From Volvariella volvacea V23 (lineage: Eukaryota; Basidiomycota; Agaricomycetes; Agaricales; Pluteaceae): 64,000 bases of DNA. The stretch is taken from contig KB722736.1 in assembly GCA_000349905.1 (NCBI GenBank), positions 1,290,076 through 1,354,075 of the forward strand, in the 5' to 3' direction. The first letter of the stretch is position 1, and every line of letters starts with the position of its first letter. A program made the translations under genes and the position numbers. The notes beneath the pieces are model-generated. The model saw nothing but the letters and a program-made list of their open reading frames with translations, did no database searches and was not told where the DNA came from. Positions 1-11,069 of this stretch are shown piece after piece.

Positions 1-1222
1 CAGCCAACGATCCATAAGTCGATGCGCTTCTAATCTTATCTGACCAAACTTGTTCTTCATGATATCTCGCCAATATAGTTCTCATCAACTGGCTGAACTC
101 TTTCTCGACATTGGACTCGCTTTCGTCTACAGCTTGCTTCGCCCGGGTTTCTTCTTGTTCATAGAGGCGGTCTTGGCGCATGAGTGTGGGGAAACGACTG
201 ACGTCGTGGTCGGACCAGTGAGATTTACGTTGGAGGAGGTCGTTAACTTGTCGCTGAGAGTTGGAGCGCTGGATTACGGCTTGGCTATAAGATATCTTAG
301 CTTTTTTAGCTGCTTCTCGTGTTTCTTGAAGTCTGGTCTCTGTAAGTCAATGAAACACGGTTTCTTGTTGTCAGAGCACAACGTCCAATAGACCAGGAAG
401 AGAACCTAAAAACACCGCACCTTGCTCTACGACTTCCCTCTTTAAAGCCTCGATCTCTTCATACCCCGTAGCCTTATTTAAATGCGCGCCTAATTGTGAG
501 AACGTCGTCTTTGTCGCACTGGTGAACTCGTCCGCCCTAGTTCGAACTGTAATCGCGGTTTGTTCGGACCATTCCCGTAGGCGTTGTTTGATGGATTCAA
601 GGTCGAATTTTTCGATTGATTGTGTCAGGTCAGTGAGGTATGCTTTGTGAGATGAGGAATTGGGTGGTAGAGATGTAGACGAAGGTGGAGGTGAAGTTGA
701 GGAGGGTGATGAATCAAAGGCAGAGTCATTGGGTTGAAACTTTTCTCTAGAAGAGTCTATGGTAGAATCTTTTAATGATTCCAGTAGTTCTGCTGTAGGA
801 TTGGGAGCAGGCGAGGTCGAGGGGCTTGAATTCCCCTCCGTGTATGAAGGCGATTCAGAGGAGGATGGGGGTGTCTCCCCCGAAGGCAATAGAATGACGG
901 TGGGGTTTTGTTGGTCCCCCTCCTTAGAGCCCCTGCTACTTGACGCGTCCTTCTCCCCTTGCACCTCTTCTCTCTGTTTCACAAGAGACTCGTTATCCTG
1001 TCCACTTTGGCTCTGGCCTTGACCATAACTCTGACTATAACACCTCCACCCGCTTGCACTTGAAGCCTTGCTAACCTGTCTCCTCGAACTCCCAGCCACA
1101 AAGCAGCTCCTCAACCCAGTACCTGACGTCAAAGTACTAACAGGTCGAAGACTCTGACTCGAGGATCGGCCAAGTACGAACGCTGCGGCATGCCAACGTT
1201 TCGTGGTTCGATTTCTGAGCAT
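1..1222 (-). CDS. MDM33: She9/Mdm33-family mitochondrial inner-membrane protein (partial, 3' end outside window)
   Basis: Two exons are visible, 421-1222 and 1-339, joined across an 81-nt GT-AG intron. The splice joins VVEQ to ETRLQETREAAKKAK and continues the family's coiled-coil core. Exon 2 carries the family motifs RQVNDLLQRKS and FSQLMRTILARYHEEQVW, and exon 1 carries TGYEEIEALKREVVEQ. In yeast, Mdm33 (She9) is an inner-membrane protein with coiled coils facing the matrix and affects inner-membrane fission and mitochondrial shape. The N-terminus is rich in Arg and Ser and poor in acidic residues, as in a mitochondrial presequence. A long Ser/Pro-rich low-complexity stretch follows. I chose the ATG at 1222 because it gives the presequence directly; an in-frame ATG at 1360 would add 46 residues. 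The membrane-spanning C-terminal end lies beyond base 1. Confidence 0.85.
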
Positions 1223-2242
1223 TTGTCCCAAGGTCCAGATCCCGGTGCAAGGTGAGATTAGCAACGACAAAGTTGGTGCTCGTGCGGTTCTTCTGTTCCT
1301 TTCGTTCAAGGGTATCGTAAGAGCACCGTGTCCACGGCCAGATTTCAAAGGGTATGTCAACAGAGTTTAGCCAAACTGCGACCCCTTCGGCTCAGATTCG
1401 GGATCTTGAGATTCAGCCGCCAGTCGAACGAACAACCCCAGAACTACCAGCACTGGCTAGTTTCCAGGAATTGTCGATAAATAGTATCTGGAGGAGTAAA
1501 AGATGGTGATGAGGCCAACCAACCCGTCATTCACATCTCTACCCGGAGAAAAAGTTCCGTTCCGTCCGTGATCAGGGTCGTAAAATTACACCCGGCGTCA
1601 AACTTGAAGACAATACTGATGCAAAAAAAATTCCCGTGTATATTGCTTTGCTATCCATAGCCAGCAGTGTATGTACACATGGGAATCGTGCAGCTATACG
1701 TATAGTGGGTCGTGCTAAGCAAAAAACAGAGAAATCCAAAGTTCAAAAAACACAAAATTCAACCTTGGCCCACATACCGATAAAAGAATAGCGAAGTATG
1801 TAACAGTGGAAAGTGAAGCACCAATAGAAAGAGCGTGCGTGTATCTACCAGTTCACCAGGTGCCAAAGGTGGATAGATGATTTATAGAGGGTTCGGATTA
1901 AGTTACACTGTAGGAGGTGGAGAGGCAAGCGGAGTGCAGCAAAAAGTAGCAACAGCCCACCAGCCTATCTAAAGGTCGAAAGAGAATCATACGTATGTAT
2001 GAATGGATACAGTCATGAGTGTATGGGGACATGAGCGGGTAAAATGTGAGTGTAGGGGATATGGATGCGTGTGCGCGGATACCAACGATGCGATAGCAAA
2101 CAACACCGAAGAACAGTGACATTGGGGTAAAAGGGGAATGAGAGATGTGTGAGGTATGGGGAAAAGTCGTAAGATGTTATCGTTGCAAAGAAAGGAGAAA
2201 ACGAAGGAAGAATAGATGTGGGGTAGAAGGAAGATGAATCCT
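1223..2242. other. intergenic, Mdm33 upstream region and P450 reductase 3' region
   Basis: The stretch lies between two genes transcribed in the same direction (minus). It should hold the 3' UTR of the reductase gene and the promoter of the Mdm33 gene. It is A-rich on the plus strand around 1620-1760. I see no convincing coding potential, RNA gene or repeat in it. Confidence 0.6.
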
Positions 2243-4669
2243 TTAACTCCAGACATCAAGCATAAGCCTTGAGCGTTCCTTGAGAAGCTTCACTTCTGCA
2301 ACACCCTCGACAGCGGCAGTTCCACCCTTAGCCTCACCCAGGATTCTAGCAAGGACGTCCTCTACTTGTTTGCTCATGTTCTTGGCTTCACCGCAGATGT
2401 AAACGTAACCCTTTCCGTTGATGATGGCATCCGCAATATGCTCGCGCTCATTCCAAATGAGGTCTTGCACGTAGATCTTGCCACCATCAGGCTTGTAGTT
2501 CTCACGGGAGAAGGCGCAGTGCATAACGAATTTGCCCTTGAGCTCTTCTTGGTACTTGGACCATTCATCCTTGTACAAGAAATCCTCGTCAGAACGACGG
2601 CAACCGTAGAAGAGTGTGATGCGACCCCAGTCAGCAAGTGCGTCAGGTCCGTTCTTCTCAATGGAGCGGCGGGCGAGAGCAACACGTTCTTGGACAAAAC
2701 CGCGGAAAGGAGCAACACCCTATCGGAGAAATCAGAGGAAGCCTCAAATGGTAATCACATGCACTTACAGTACCGGGACCGACCATGATAACTGGGCTCT
2801 TGGGGTTAGTGGGAAGCCTAAAGGTTGATCGTCTAACGTGAACTGGAGCCTTGTAGATGGTCTCTTGCTTGTATGCGCCTCGGGGTCCTTCAATTTGATA
2901 TGCGGGTGCAGCTGCGATAGTAGGCTTTCCGGCTTCGTTGATCAAAGGAACGGCTTCACCATTTGCAGCATACTTGAGGTTGAGCAAGAAGTTAGAACCA
3001 ACACCGAAAACCCATTTCTGTTGAACCTTGTCGCTCGGGACGTTCTCGTACTTGAGAACGACGACGGTAATGTGGACAGAGTTGGGATGGAGCTTGGGAC
3101 TCGAAGAAATAGAGTAGTAGCGGGGTTGCAAGCGGGGAATGGAAGAAACAATGATGTCGAAGGGAATGTTCCATGGGGTAGTGTTATCGGGAGTAGGATG
3201 CTGGGTAAGGTCGTTACCGGCGGCCAACTGGAGAACTTCACCCAATTTCAAGCAACCGTTAGCAATAACCCGGTGGTATTCTTCCTTATCGGTGTTCAAG
3301 TTCTTCAGGTATGCTTCTGCTTCGGGAGTAGGTGCATACTTGGAAAGATTACCGAGAATCTGGCGACCGGCAACAGCGCTGATATCGATGTAGTGGCGAA
3401 GGACAGTGTCGTAGGTGGTAGGGACAGGGAAGGGAACCTTTGCCAAAGCAGGATCAAGCGATTCGATGCCAATGACGCTGTCCTTCTTTTGGTAGAGTCC
3501 CAAAGCGCAGAGAAGTCGGTCAACCTCGACGTCAGGGTTAGAAGGCCAAAGACCAAGGTGATCGCCATGTTGATAGGTAATTCCAGAGCCTTCGGTGTTG
3601 AGTTCGACGTGGACACAATTCCTATCACGAGTGATCTGGAAGAGCTCCTTGGATTCCTGGATTGGTGCGGGGTATGGGTTTTTGGCGTCATGGATACCCT
3701 TGGTCTTGGTAAGAGCACGAGCAGATAACTCGCCTGAAGTTCGAGGTAAATTCTGATGCGTAAAGCAAGCTCGAAGGAAGAGTCACTAACCAAGGTAGAC
3801 TTTCTCGGGTGGGTGGCTATCGAGCTCCGAGACAACAAAGTCGGCCGTGTCACCACCTTGACCTTCTTCGACACCCATAGCAGCAGCGAAAGCATCCCAC
3901 ATGCCATCCTTCCATTCCAGGTAGTCTTCTTCCATGCTCTTGTCGTCGTCACCCTCACCGCGTTCACCGATGCGAACGGCACCCATCTTGGTCAATGCAG
4001 CGTCGACGTTCCTGCCAATGAGATTGTAGTGTTCATATGTCTTGTTACCGAGACCGAAGACGACGTATTTGAGACCCTCTAGTCTATGTGAGCCGTTGGT
4101 GAATTCGAAGCTGTCGTCTGTCAAGTTCTGCATGAGTGTGACCGCATTGTCAGTGGGTTCACCCTCTCCATAGGTGGCCATAACGAAGAAAGCGCAGCAG
4201 TCCTCAGGAAGTTGGTCGAGGTTTTCGAAATCGTACTCCTCGGGGTCGCACACCAGGGACGCAAGACCGAATTTTGACTTTGCCTCCTTAGCCAGACGGA
4301 TAGCATATTCTTCCGCTGTTCCTGTCTGCGACCCGTAGAAAATGACGATGCGTTTTTTCTGAGCAGGAAAGTGGTGTGAGATTTGCAATGGACATAATTC
4401 AGGGCTGAAATGAAGCAACGCACCCCCTCCTTCATCTTGGCAATGAAGTCTCGTGGGTTGCCCGAACCATTCGCGCTTTTGGCTGGAATAGACGTGACTG
4501 GCTTGGGTTTGGATGCAGCGAAGAGCTGGTCGCGGAATAGATATGCGGCGGCGAGCACCACGCCGAGGGCGAGTATTAGTACATCAGATGACGATGAAGC
4601 CATGGCCGAGGTCGACAAGGCGAATGGCAAGGCTGAAAAGGGAGAAGTAGCGTTGGTGGATTGAGACAT
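2243..4669 (-). CDS. NCP1: NADPH-cytochrome P450 reductase
   Basis: Four exons (4424-4669, 3791-4358, 2769-3733, 2243-2719) sum to 752 codons in one frame. The order is an N-terminal membrane anchor (SSDVLILALGVVLAAAYLF), a flavodoxin-like FMN domain (IVIFYGSQTGTAEEYA, ATYGEGEPTDNA, VFGLGNKTYEHYN), an FAD-binding domain (RYYSISSSPK, the RxYS motif), and an NADPH domain (GPGTGVAPFRGF, FYGCRRSDEDFLY, YICGEAKNMSK). The C-terminal residue is Trp-Ser, with the Trp that stacks on the flavin. The enzyme sits on the ER membrane and passes electrons from NADPH to P450s, and in this family also to heme oxygenase and squalene epoxidase. Start 4669 gives 751 aa. The in-frame ATG at 4603 gives 729 aa, closer to the usual fungal length, and may be the true start. 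Confidence 0.97.
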
Positions 4670-5095
4670 GATTAAATGAGCGAAAGATAGGATATACCAG
4701 AGTGCGGTTCAATGCGGTTGCCTGGGACGAGGAGGAGGAGAAGATATAGCTGCGGGAGGGAGAGACTTGAATGAAAAATAAAGACGACTCCTCAAGGTGA
4801 TGGGGGTACTTGAAGGTCGGACGTGGCCAGTTTCTCACACTCCCGACCCCGGTTCACTCCCCAGGATTCCATTTCCGCTTTCATCAACTCCGGATTCCTT
4901 ACCCGGCCCTGTTAGGAAATAATTTTGTGTCAGCACGGAAACGCGTCTTTTGTGCAGAGTCGCCGTCGAGGACCCTTGTTGTCTGAACACTAGTGCATAG
5001 CAATCCCTGCATTCCGGGGTCCTACAGAGAAACAATAGTAGCTGGCTATATTTACATTAAATGTGCTAAACCTATGGAAGATGGTGCTCAACACC
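4670..5095. other. intergenic, P450 reductase promoter region
   Basis: The 426 bp lie between the reductase start and the stop of the SET-domain gene, both on the minus strand. A purine-rich block on the plus strand (about 4725-4775) would be a pyrimidine-rich stretch on the transcribed sense, which is common just upstream of fungal start codons. No other structure was recognised. Confidence 0.5.
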
Positions 5096-6589
5096 TCAAC
5101 GGCCCTCTGGTCCGCCAACCCTCCGCTTCTCCCGCGTGCCCCACGAACGGTAGAGTCGGGGGTTGGCCAGCTTCCTCTTCGCATCGTGGGTCTGATCGCT
5201 ATCTGCACCAAGTTCATACGAATACCACTGTATCGCTAACTTAGTCCACTCAATTGTGGCCTGCTCGCTACCGCAAGCGATACCAACGTCACCTTGATGT
5301 CACCTCGGCCGAACTGGGGAAACTCACTCTGAATGCGCTGCCGCCACCCAAGCGGCGTCTGCAGCAAGTTGACCTCGCTCGCTCCAGTACCCCTCCTCGT
5401 CTTCGATGGCCCAGATTTTCCTAACCGATTCAATGGCTTGTGCACCAGTAATTTGCTGATTTGCCCAAGTTGCAAAACGACTGTACTCGTCTGAGATGGC
5501 CACCAATCTGTCATCGGACTCGCGCGATCTGTCATCATTAAGCGCGCACACTTTGCAAGTGCATTCAAACCCATAGCGTGGGCCGAGAATCGCCCTGTGA
5601 ACAAAGATTGCCGGCCGGTCACCATCATCCCCAATTTTTGATACACCTGAAGCAACATTTACCTGCGGTCGTGTCGCCGTTNNNNNNNNNNNNNNNNNNN
5701 NNNNNNNNNNNNNNNNNNNNNNNNNNNNNNNNNNNNNNNNNNNNNNNNNNNNNNNNNNNNNNNNNNNNNNNNNNNNNNNNNATAGGTTTCTAGAGCGTGC
5801 ACAACAAGAACTCCTTCTCGGTCTCGCCAAGTGTAGACAACATTGAAAGCGCTCGAACATCCATGGTTCAGCCGAGCCATTCGCGGGAATAATCCTACGT
5901 GCTGTCCAGCAGCGACAGCATTCGTTTCAAAGATGGCCAAGGCCACTCTGTCGGGGTTCCCCTCCCGGTCAACTTCTTTGGGTAATGGTATGTGGGATAG
6001 GTTCCAGAACGCGTATCTTTGGGTCTCGCTGAGCTCTCGGACTATACCACCAATTAATTCTGTGGGTGATGTTTCAACTGCGATTTTGAATTTAGCAAGC
6101 ATGTTTGAATGTAGAGAGCACATACTCGAAGGTGGCACCAAGAACAAAGGTTTCTCACGTATAATCAGCTCCCCTTGCTGGAGAGCAACGTCAGAATAGG
6201 AAACCTCACTATGAGACTGAACGTACCGCAATGTCACGAATAGCTATCATTCCTTTGCCCTTCCCAGGAAGATCCACAACCTGGAATTTATTCGCATCCT
6301 CTGCAGCGTCCGGGTCAACCTGCTGCATTACAGTAGTAGCAGACTTGTTCTTGTTGTAGTAGACCAAGAATGCATTGACAAGCGCGAACGCGATAGAGAT
6401 GTATATGACGGCACTCTTGAACAGTTTCTGTCGGACAAGCGACAGATTTTTAGCATTCAAGCTTTGAAGCGCATGCATATATGCTCTCACGTAGTAATCT
6501 GTGCCGTTCCCAGCATGATCCTTTGCATTCTTGTCTGCATTCTTTCCTGCGGCTTGTTTTGGCTTCCTGCTGCGTTTTTCGCCAGCCAT
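5096..6589 (-). CDS. membrane-anchored SET-domain protein (SMYD-like), interrupted by an assembly gap
   Basis: Four exons are supported: 6227-6589, 5663-6177, 5328-5594 and 5096-5267. With the 100-N gap taken at face value they sum to 439 codons in frame. Exon 1 has a Lys-rich N-terminus and one hydrophobic segment (SAVIYISIAFALVNAFLVYY). The SET domain follows: GKGKGMIAIRDI at its start, then ARLNHGCSSAFNV (the NHGC motif that binds cofactor) and VLVVHALET, with the gap just after. A post-SET cysteine cluster (FECTCKVCAL) comes next, then a helical C-terminal region with WYSYELGADS. SET proteins transfer methyl from S-adenosylmethionine to lysine. The target is unknown, and the membrane segment argues against a simple chromatin role. 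An upstream in-frame ATG at 6625 would add 12 residues. No MYND finger was seen, though one could hide in the gap. Confidence 0.85.
5682..5781. other. assembly gap of 100 N
   Basis: A run of exactly 100 N lies inside exon 2 of the SET-domain gene. The round length suggests a placeholder. The reading frame nevertheless continues consistently on both sides if 100 bases are counted. Confidence 0.99.
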
Positions 6590-9500
6590 TGTTACGTGAT
6601 TCACACCTCCAGTATCAGATACCAATGGGCGTCGTCTTCAGAGGTGGAAATAGTTACAGTATTCCGTAGTCGTGTTGGCGTTGACCCCAAGCCATAAGTT
6701 ACCAGTGCTTCGCCTTGAATGAGCGTCACGTGAAAGCAGGAAGGGTGCAGAACGAGGCTTTTGACAAACAAGCCCCAACGACGTAGGATCAGACACGGAA
6801 TCCCAGGGTTCCTCTGTCTACAAAGCAGGCCAGATCTGATGCATCTCTCCGTCCCCATCGCTCGTCCGACTCCATTAAGAAATGGGAATGTCGGAGGATC
6901 TTACGGACCTGTTTTCTGAAAGCGGCCGTAAATGATCGTGCTGATGACTGATGTTTACCGTTTACCGATGGTCCGTTATCTGACAAGTGGGCTGATCGCA
7001 TTTCTCACAAGAGGTTGCTGTATGAGTCCGGATTTCAGATGTACGGTTCTGGTCTTTCCCTACATCCGAGAGTTGCTCTTCTTTTTTTTTTTTCACAGTA
7101 CATAGCCATGAGCAACAACATTGCAATGATTGCATACAGAGCAGGACTTGAACAGAACCAGCCCGCGTTTCCAAGTCTCGCTTGGTCATATCCACATTGC
7201 ATATCCACAACTATCCCCGGCTATTGTATGGCACCCGTCAATTCTTCTCGTCGTCATTCGGATTATCCCATATGGCTGGGATGTCCGGGGAAGCATCGTT
7301 ATCTCTCTCATTTGCCGTAAGCAATGCCCCGCCGTTAGTTGTTTAGGACTAGTTGACTGGTGCTGCGACCTGCGGCGAAGCACAAAGCGGTGGTGGCTAT
7401 CCACTAGCGGATGTAACAAAGCTATCCATAATGCATTGCAACATCTTTGCAGTGTGCACTACACCAGGTAGTCTTCTGCGTTGTGTGTCGTTGGACACTC
7501 AAGATCGTCACCGGTGCTCCGTCAGTCTTTTAATGGTCCGGCTGTACTGCTCAAACACAGCCTCACTGCTCTCCGTGTCGTTAGGCCTGCGCCCATTTCA
7601 CCGATCCCTTACAGCGCACAAGTACCTCAGATTGGGCAGCGGAATCTGGATTCCGACTCAAATCTCATTGTGTCTTTATTTTCACCATTGATCCACATAT
7701 ATCATGTCTTTCCGAGTTCCCCGGCCTCTTGATGGGTGACGCCAGTGGGGCACCAAATCGCGAGGAGTTGAACAGATACGAAGGGGAGAAACTATAATTG
7801 CCTCGATATCTTGCTGAGGCACACTGCATCGGCCACGAGGACGCGTAAGTACCAAACTCGACGAGCACCATATATGCGCCGGTACCTATCCTTATTGATT
7901 CAAAATAAACGAATCCCCAACATACGTGGCTAGGAGCTTTGATGGATTTTTTGTGCAATGACATACACTTACGTACAGCGTGCAAGACTTTGATAAAGTA
8001 ATAATCCTACGCAAGGGTAGTTTCTGGTTCTCGACTCACTCTGGGTCGTCTGCCCCAAAGTCCATCATTGAAAGGCATCGCAAGATCACCCCATGAGAAT
8101 CCCTTAATGATTGTCGCGTCAGTTGGAAACACTATCGTTTGATGGCTGTGGTTTGTGTCAGAGATTGACGGATTGACCTATGAAACCAATAGTCTAAATG
8201 GCCAAGCTGTATCACGAACGAGCACAAGGCACCGTATGAATTAGTATGCCTTGAAGCATTCCCATCATACCTCTCAAACTTCGTCAATCAGTCTGATAAA
8301 CCCGATGATGCTACAACCCCATCTTTGATCGACATACTTCACCTTCTGCTCATATGCAATGGAGTCGGGTTGTAAAATTTCCTTCGGGCTTCCGGGTGCT
8401 CAATGCACCAAGCGCACAAAATAAGGGCAAGGGTAGCACCAAAGTGATGGAGGTGAGTCCCGGAGTCGACGCCGCTCATGCCGATTCATAGACGAGCGGT
8501 AACTCTAATTCTCGGTATGTTGCTTCTGGATTTAACTTGGGGTAAGAGCCGAAAACATAAAGTCATCGGTCGAAGGTATGCGACTGTCGAGGAGAGGACT
8601 CGAGCGAGTATTCACTCGGAGGAGCTATATGATCGAGTATTACATTCACCACCGTCGATGTCGAGTTGAAGGGTGACTTGCGCCCAGCCGTTTTACTTTT
8701 CTGATGCGGAACGGAGCGGAGTGGAAGGTGTAGAAGGGGACCTAAGGGTAGTATAACGCGGTTGCCCATCGAGTCGAGCTGTACAGCATTGATAAGTGAT
8801 CCGTTTGGGTAACAGCGCGACGAGCTTCCTGTGCATCGATTTCCTTGTCGAATGTCTTGACCATTGTGAGCTACTAGCACACATTAGTCCCTAGTCCACT
8901 CTGACGCCTCTGCATCTCCGGCGGGTGTATTAATCCTTCCTGGATAGCAGCTTGGGTGCAACCTTATGGATAGTCCAACCCTCCCGTCGTCGTGCTAAAA
9001 AGTTCTTCTCAGAACCGGCAGGACTCGCATCTTCACGAATCTTGGTTTTCCATCGAGAATTAACTTCGATGAGTGTAATGGACCTGAATGCACCCAGTGT
9101 GTGGAAGTAAAGAGTAGATAGCTGTCGTATACTGCCCACTGTCTCGCTAGGAGAGTTCTGGAAAGTTCTCGGGCACAGCTGACAGCCAACACGAAGAGAG
9201 AGGGACGATGGATCGTACTGGACGTCGATGTCATGAATGAAGAGGAGTATGCCAGGCCATCGTTGCATCAGAGCTCCTACGCTCAATCTTCCTGTGTGAC
9301 CTGTGTCAGCATGCGTCGGAGGATGATTTCAAATATTACTCCTTATCGCTCAGGAGCCGTCCATTCTGCTCGTCATCATACGATAATAATGGTCGGTGTG
9401 CTGTGTTCATGTGGAGTGTCACGCGAGTGACGTAACTACGTTACTGCAGGGCAGGATGATGCTGCCTCATCGGCAAGCGTTTACATATCTATAATACTCC

Positions 9501-9593
9501 ACCGTTACGCTCAGCTCCCTACAACCGTTCCATTGTTGCCCGTCCCGACTCCCCACGACCGTCAAGACCTGCACCTAACCTTTCATCTCACAA
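6590..9593. other. 3-kb stretch without a supported gene
   Basis: I checked both strands and found only short open frames (under 120 codons), with no recognisable family motif, no chain of splice-compatible frames and no tRNA-like fold. A T-homopolymer lies near 7081-7093. Part of the stretch must be the promoter of the SET gene (left) and of the SYLF gene (right). The rest could be decayed repeat or a non-coding transcript, but I cannot show either. Confidence 0.5.
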
Positions 9594-10668
9594 ATGAACT
9601 CATCAGTATTGGACAAGTTCCGACGAGGCGCACAAAAGGCCGGAATTCAAGCGACAGCCTTTATGCAGGCTAGCTCGCACAAAGTTGCTACCGGTTCACG
9701 CGAATTTGTACAAAGTTTCTCGTTGCCTGGAGAAGCAGAGAAGGCAGCAAAGATCTTGGATAGTTTCCTTGGTGCGTCCAGGAGTTTCACTGCGCAGTGT
9801 AGATCGATATGTGAATGCGTTTGTCCACAGCCGACCCCGAACGACCAGAGTCTGCGTTGAACTCGATCCCCAAAGCTGTGTTGTTACAGGCAAGAGGTAC
9901 GCAACGTTGCTGTGGAAGTGTTGTTACTTCATTCCAACCTTATTACCATTCTCTAGGTCTTGCTATCTTCCAGGTTGTCAAAGCCGGATTTGTCTTCTCA
10001 GGAAAAGCAGGTTCCGGTATCGTTATTGCCCGCCTGCCCGATGGATCATGGTCCGCACCATCTTGCATCGCCACAGGTGGTTTAGGTTGGGGTCTACAGA
10101 TCGGTGCAGATATCACGGATTTCGTGATTGTCCTCAACAGTGAAGACGCAGTCCGAGCATTCACTCTCGGTGGCAACGTGACTATTGGTGGAAACATCAG
10201 CGCTTCTGCTGGCCCTATCGGTACTGGTGCTGCACTGCAAGCATCGTTGGCACATCCTGCGCCTATGTTCTCGTACTCCAAATCCAAAGGTGAGCTCTTC
10301 TTCCCACTCCTGACTTGGGTCATGCCCTCCTATCTGACATAATGGGAATCATGTGAAATCACTTTTGGTACTGATTGCACCTATGCACAGGGTTGTTTGC
10401 CGGACTTTCCCTCGAGGGCACAGTCCTGATCGAACGAAAGGATGCTAATCGTGACTTCTACGGCTCTCCTGTACCCGCACGAGATATCCTCAGCGGACGC
10501 GTCCCACCCCCTGAGGTCGCTTCCAGACTTTACGAAATCATCGAAGCCGCCGAAGGTCTCGATGAAACTGGTTTACCAGATCAAGCATACGTCCCGACAC
10601 CCACAGGTGGACATATGCAAGTGGGACGTGACGGCCGTGGGCACACTGTTTTCGATGCAGATCTTTGA
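9594..10668 (+). CDS. SYLF (Ysc84/SH3YL1) domain protein without SH3 domain
   Basis: Four exons (9594-9771, 9831-9896, 9957-10289, 10391-10668) join in phase to give 284 aa. Exons 2-4 make up the SYLF lipid- and actin-binding domain. Its N-terminal signature is IPKAVLLQARGLAIFQVVKAG and its Gly-rich core includes GKAGSGIVIARLPDGSWSAPS and GGLGWGLQIGADITDFVIVL. It ends in GLFAGLSLEGTVLIERKDAN. In yeast Ysc84 and animal SH3YL1 this domain binds phosphoinositides and actin at endocytic sites, and a C-terminal SH3 domain follows. Here the protein ends about 50 residues after the SYLF domain with no SH3, as in the lone-SYLF proteins of many fungi. The job is therefore probably membrane- or actin-associated but is not proven. 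Confidence 0.9.
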
Positions 10669-11069
10669 TAATGCTCACCGCGTTTTGCTTTTCTTACCTT
10701 TCTCACCTTCACACCGACATGATTTAGAACTCATGGAACGCACTGAATCGCCTGCGCAGCCTGAACCTGAGGCCGATCTCAAGTAAAACACGCGCCACTC
10801 ATTGTTTCTTGCTTCGTTTCGTCATTGTGCTCTAGTCAACTCCTACTGTTCTTCCACGACTAGTTATTTATACGTCCCTTTAGTGCTTCTCTGTCCTGCG
10901 ACTTGTTTCTTGGTTGTATGATTCTAAGATTGGAGTGTAGTATTTGGAATGTTCAACCCTTGTCTCTATGTAATTCACCACGGTCCATCCAACGGGAACG
11001 TTGCTACTAGGGTAACATAACTATGATATCAAGAAATCCCAAATAACCATGCAAAGCTGTCCAAAGCGA
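10669..11069. other. convergent 3' region
   Basis: The SYLF gene (+) and the nucleotide pyrophosphatase gene (-) end facing each other across about 400 bp. This should be the 3' UTRs of both. It is T-rich at 10790-10970 on the plus strand. No further feature was seen. Confidence 0.5.

Noticed and set aside
2838..3728. 296-codon open frame on the plus strand
   Set aside because: It lies fully antisense to the P450 reductase FAD domain, which has clear family motifs; the plus-strand translation resembles nothing.
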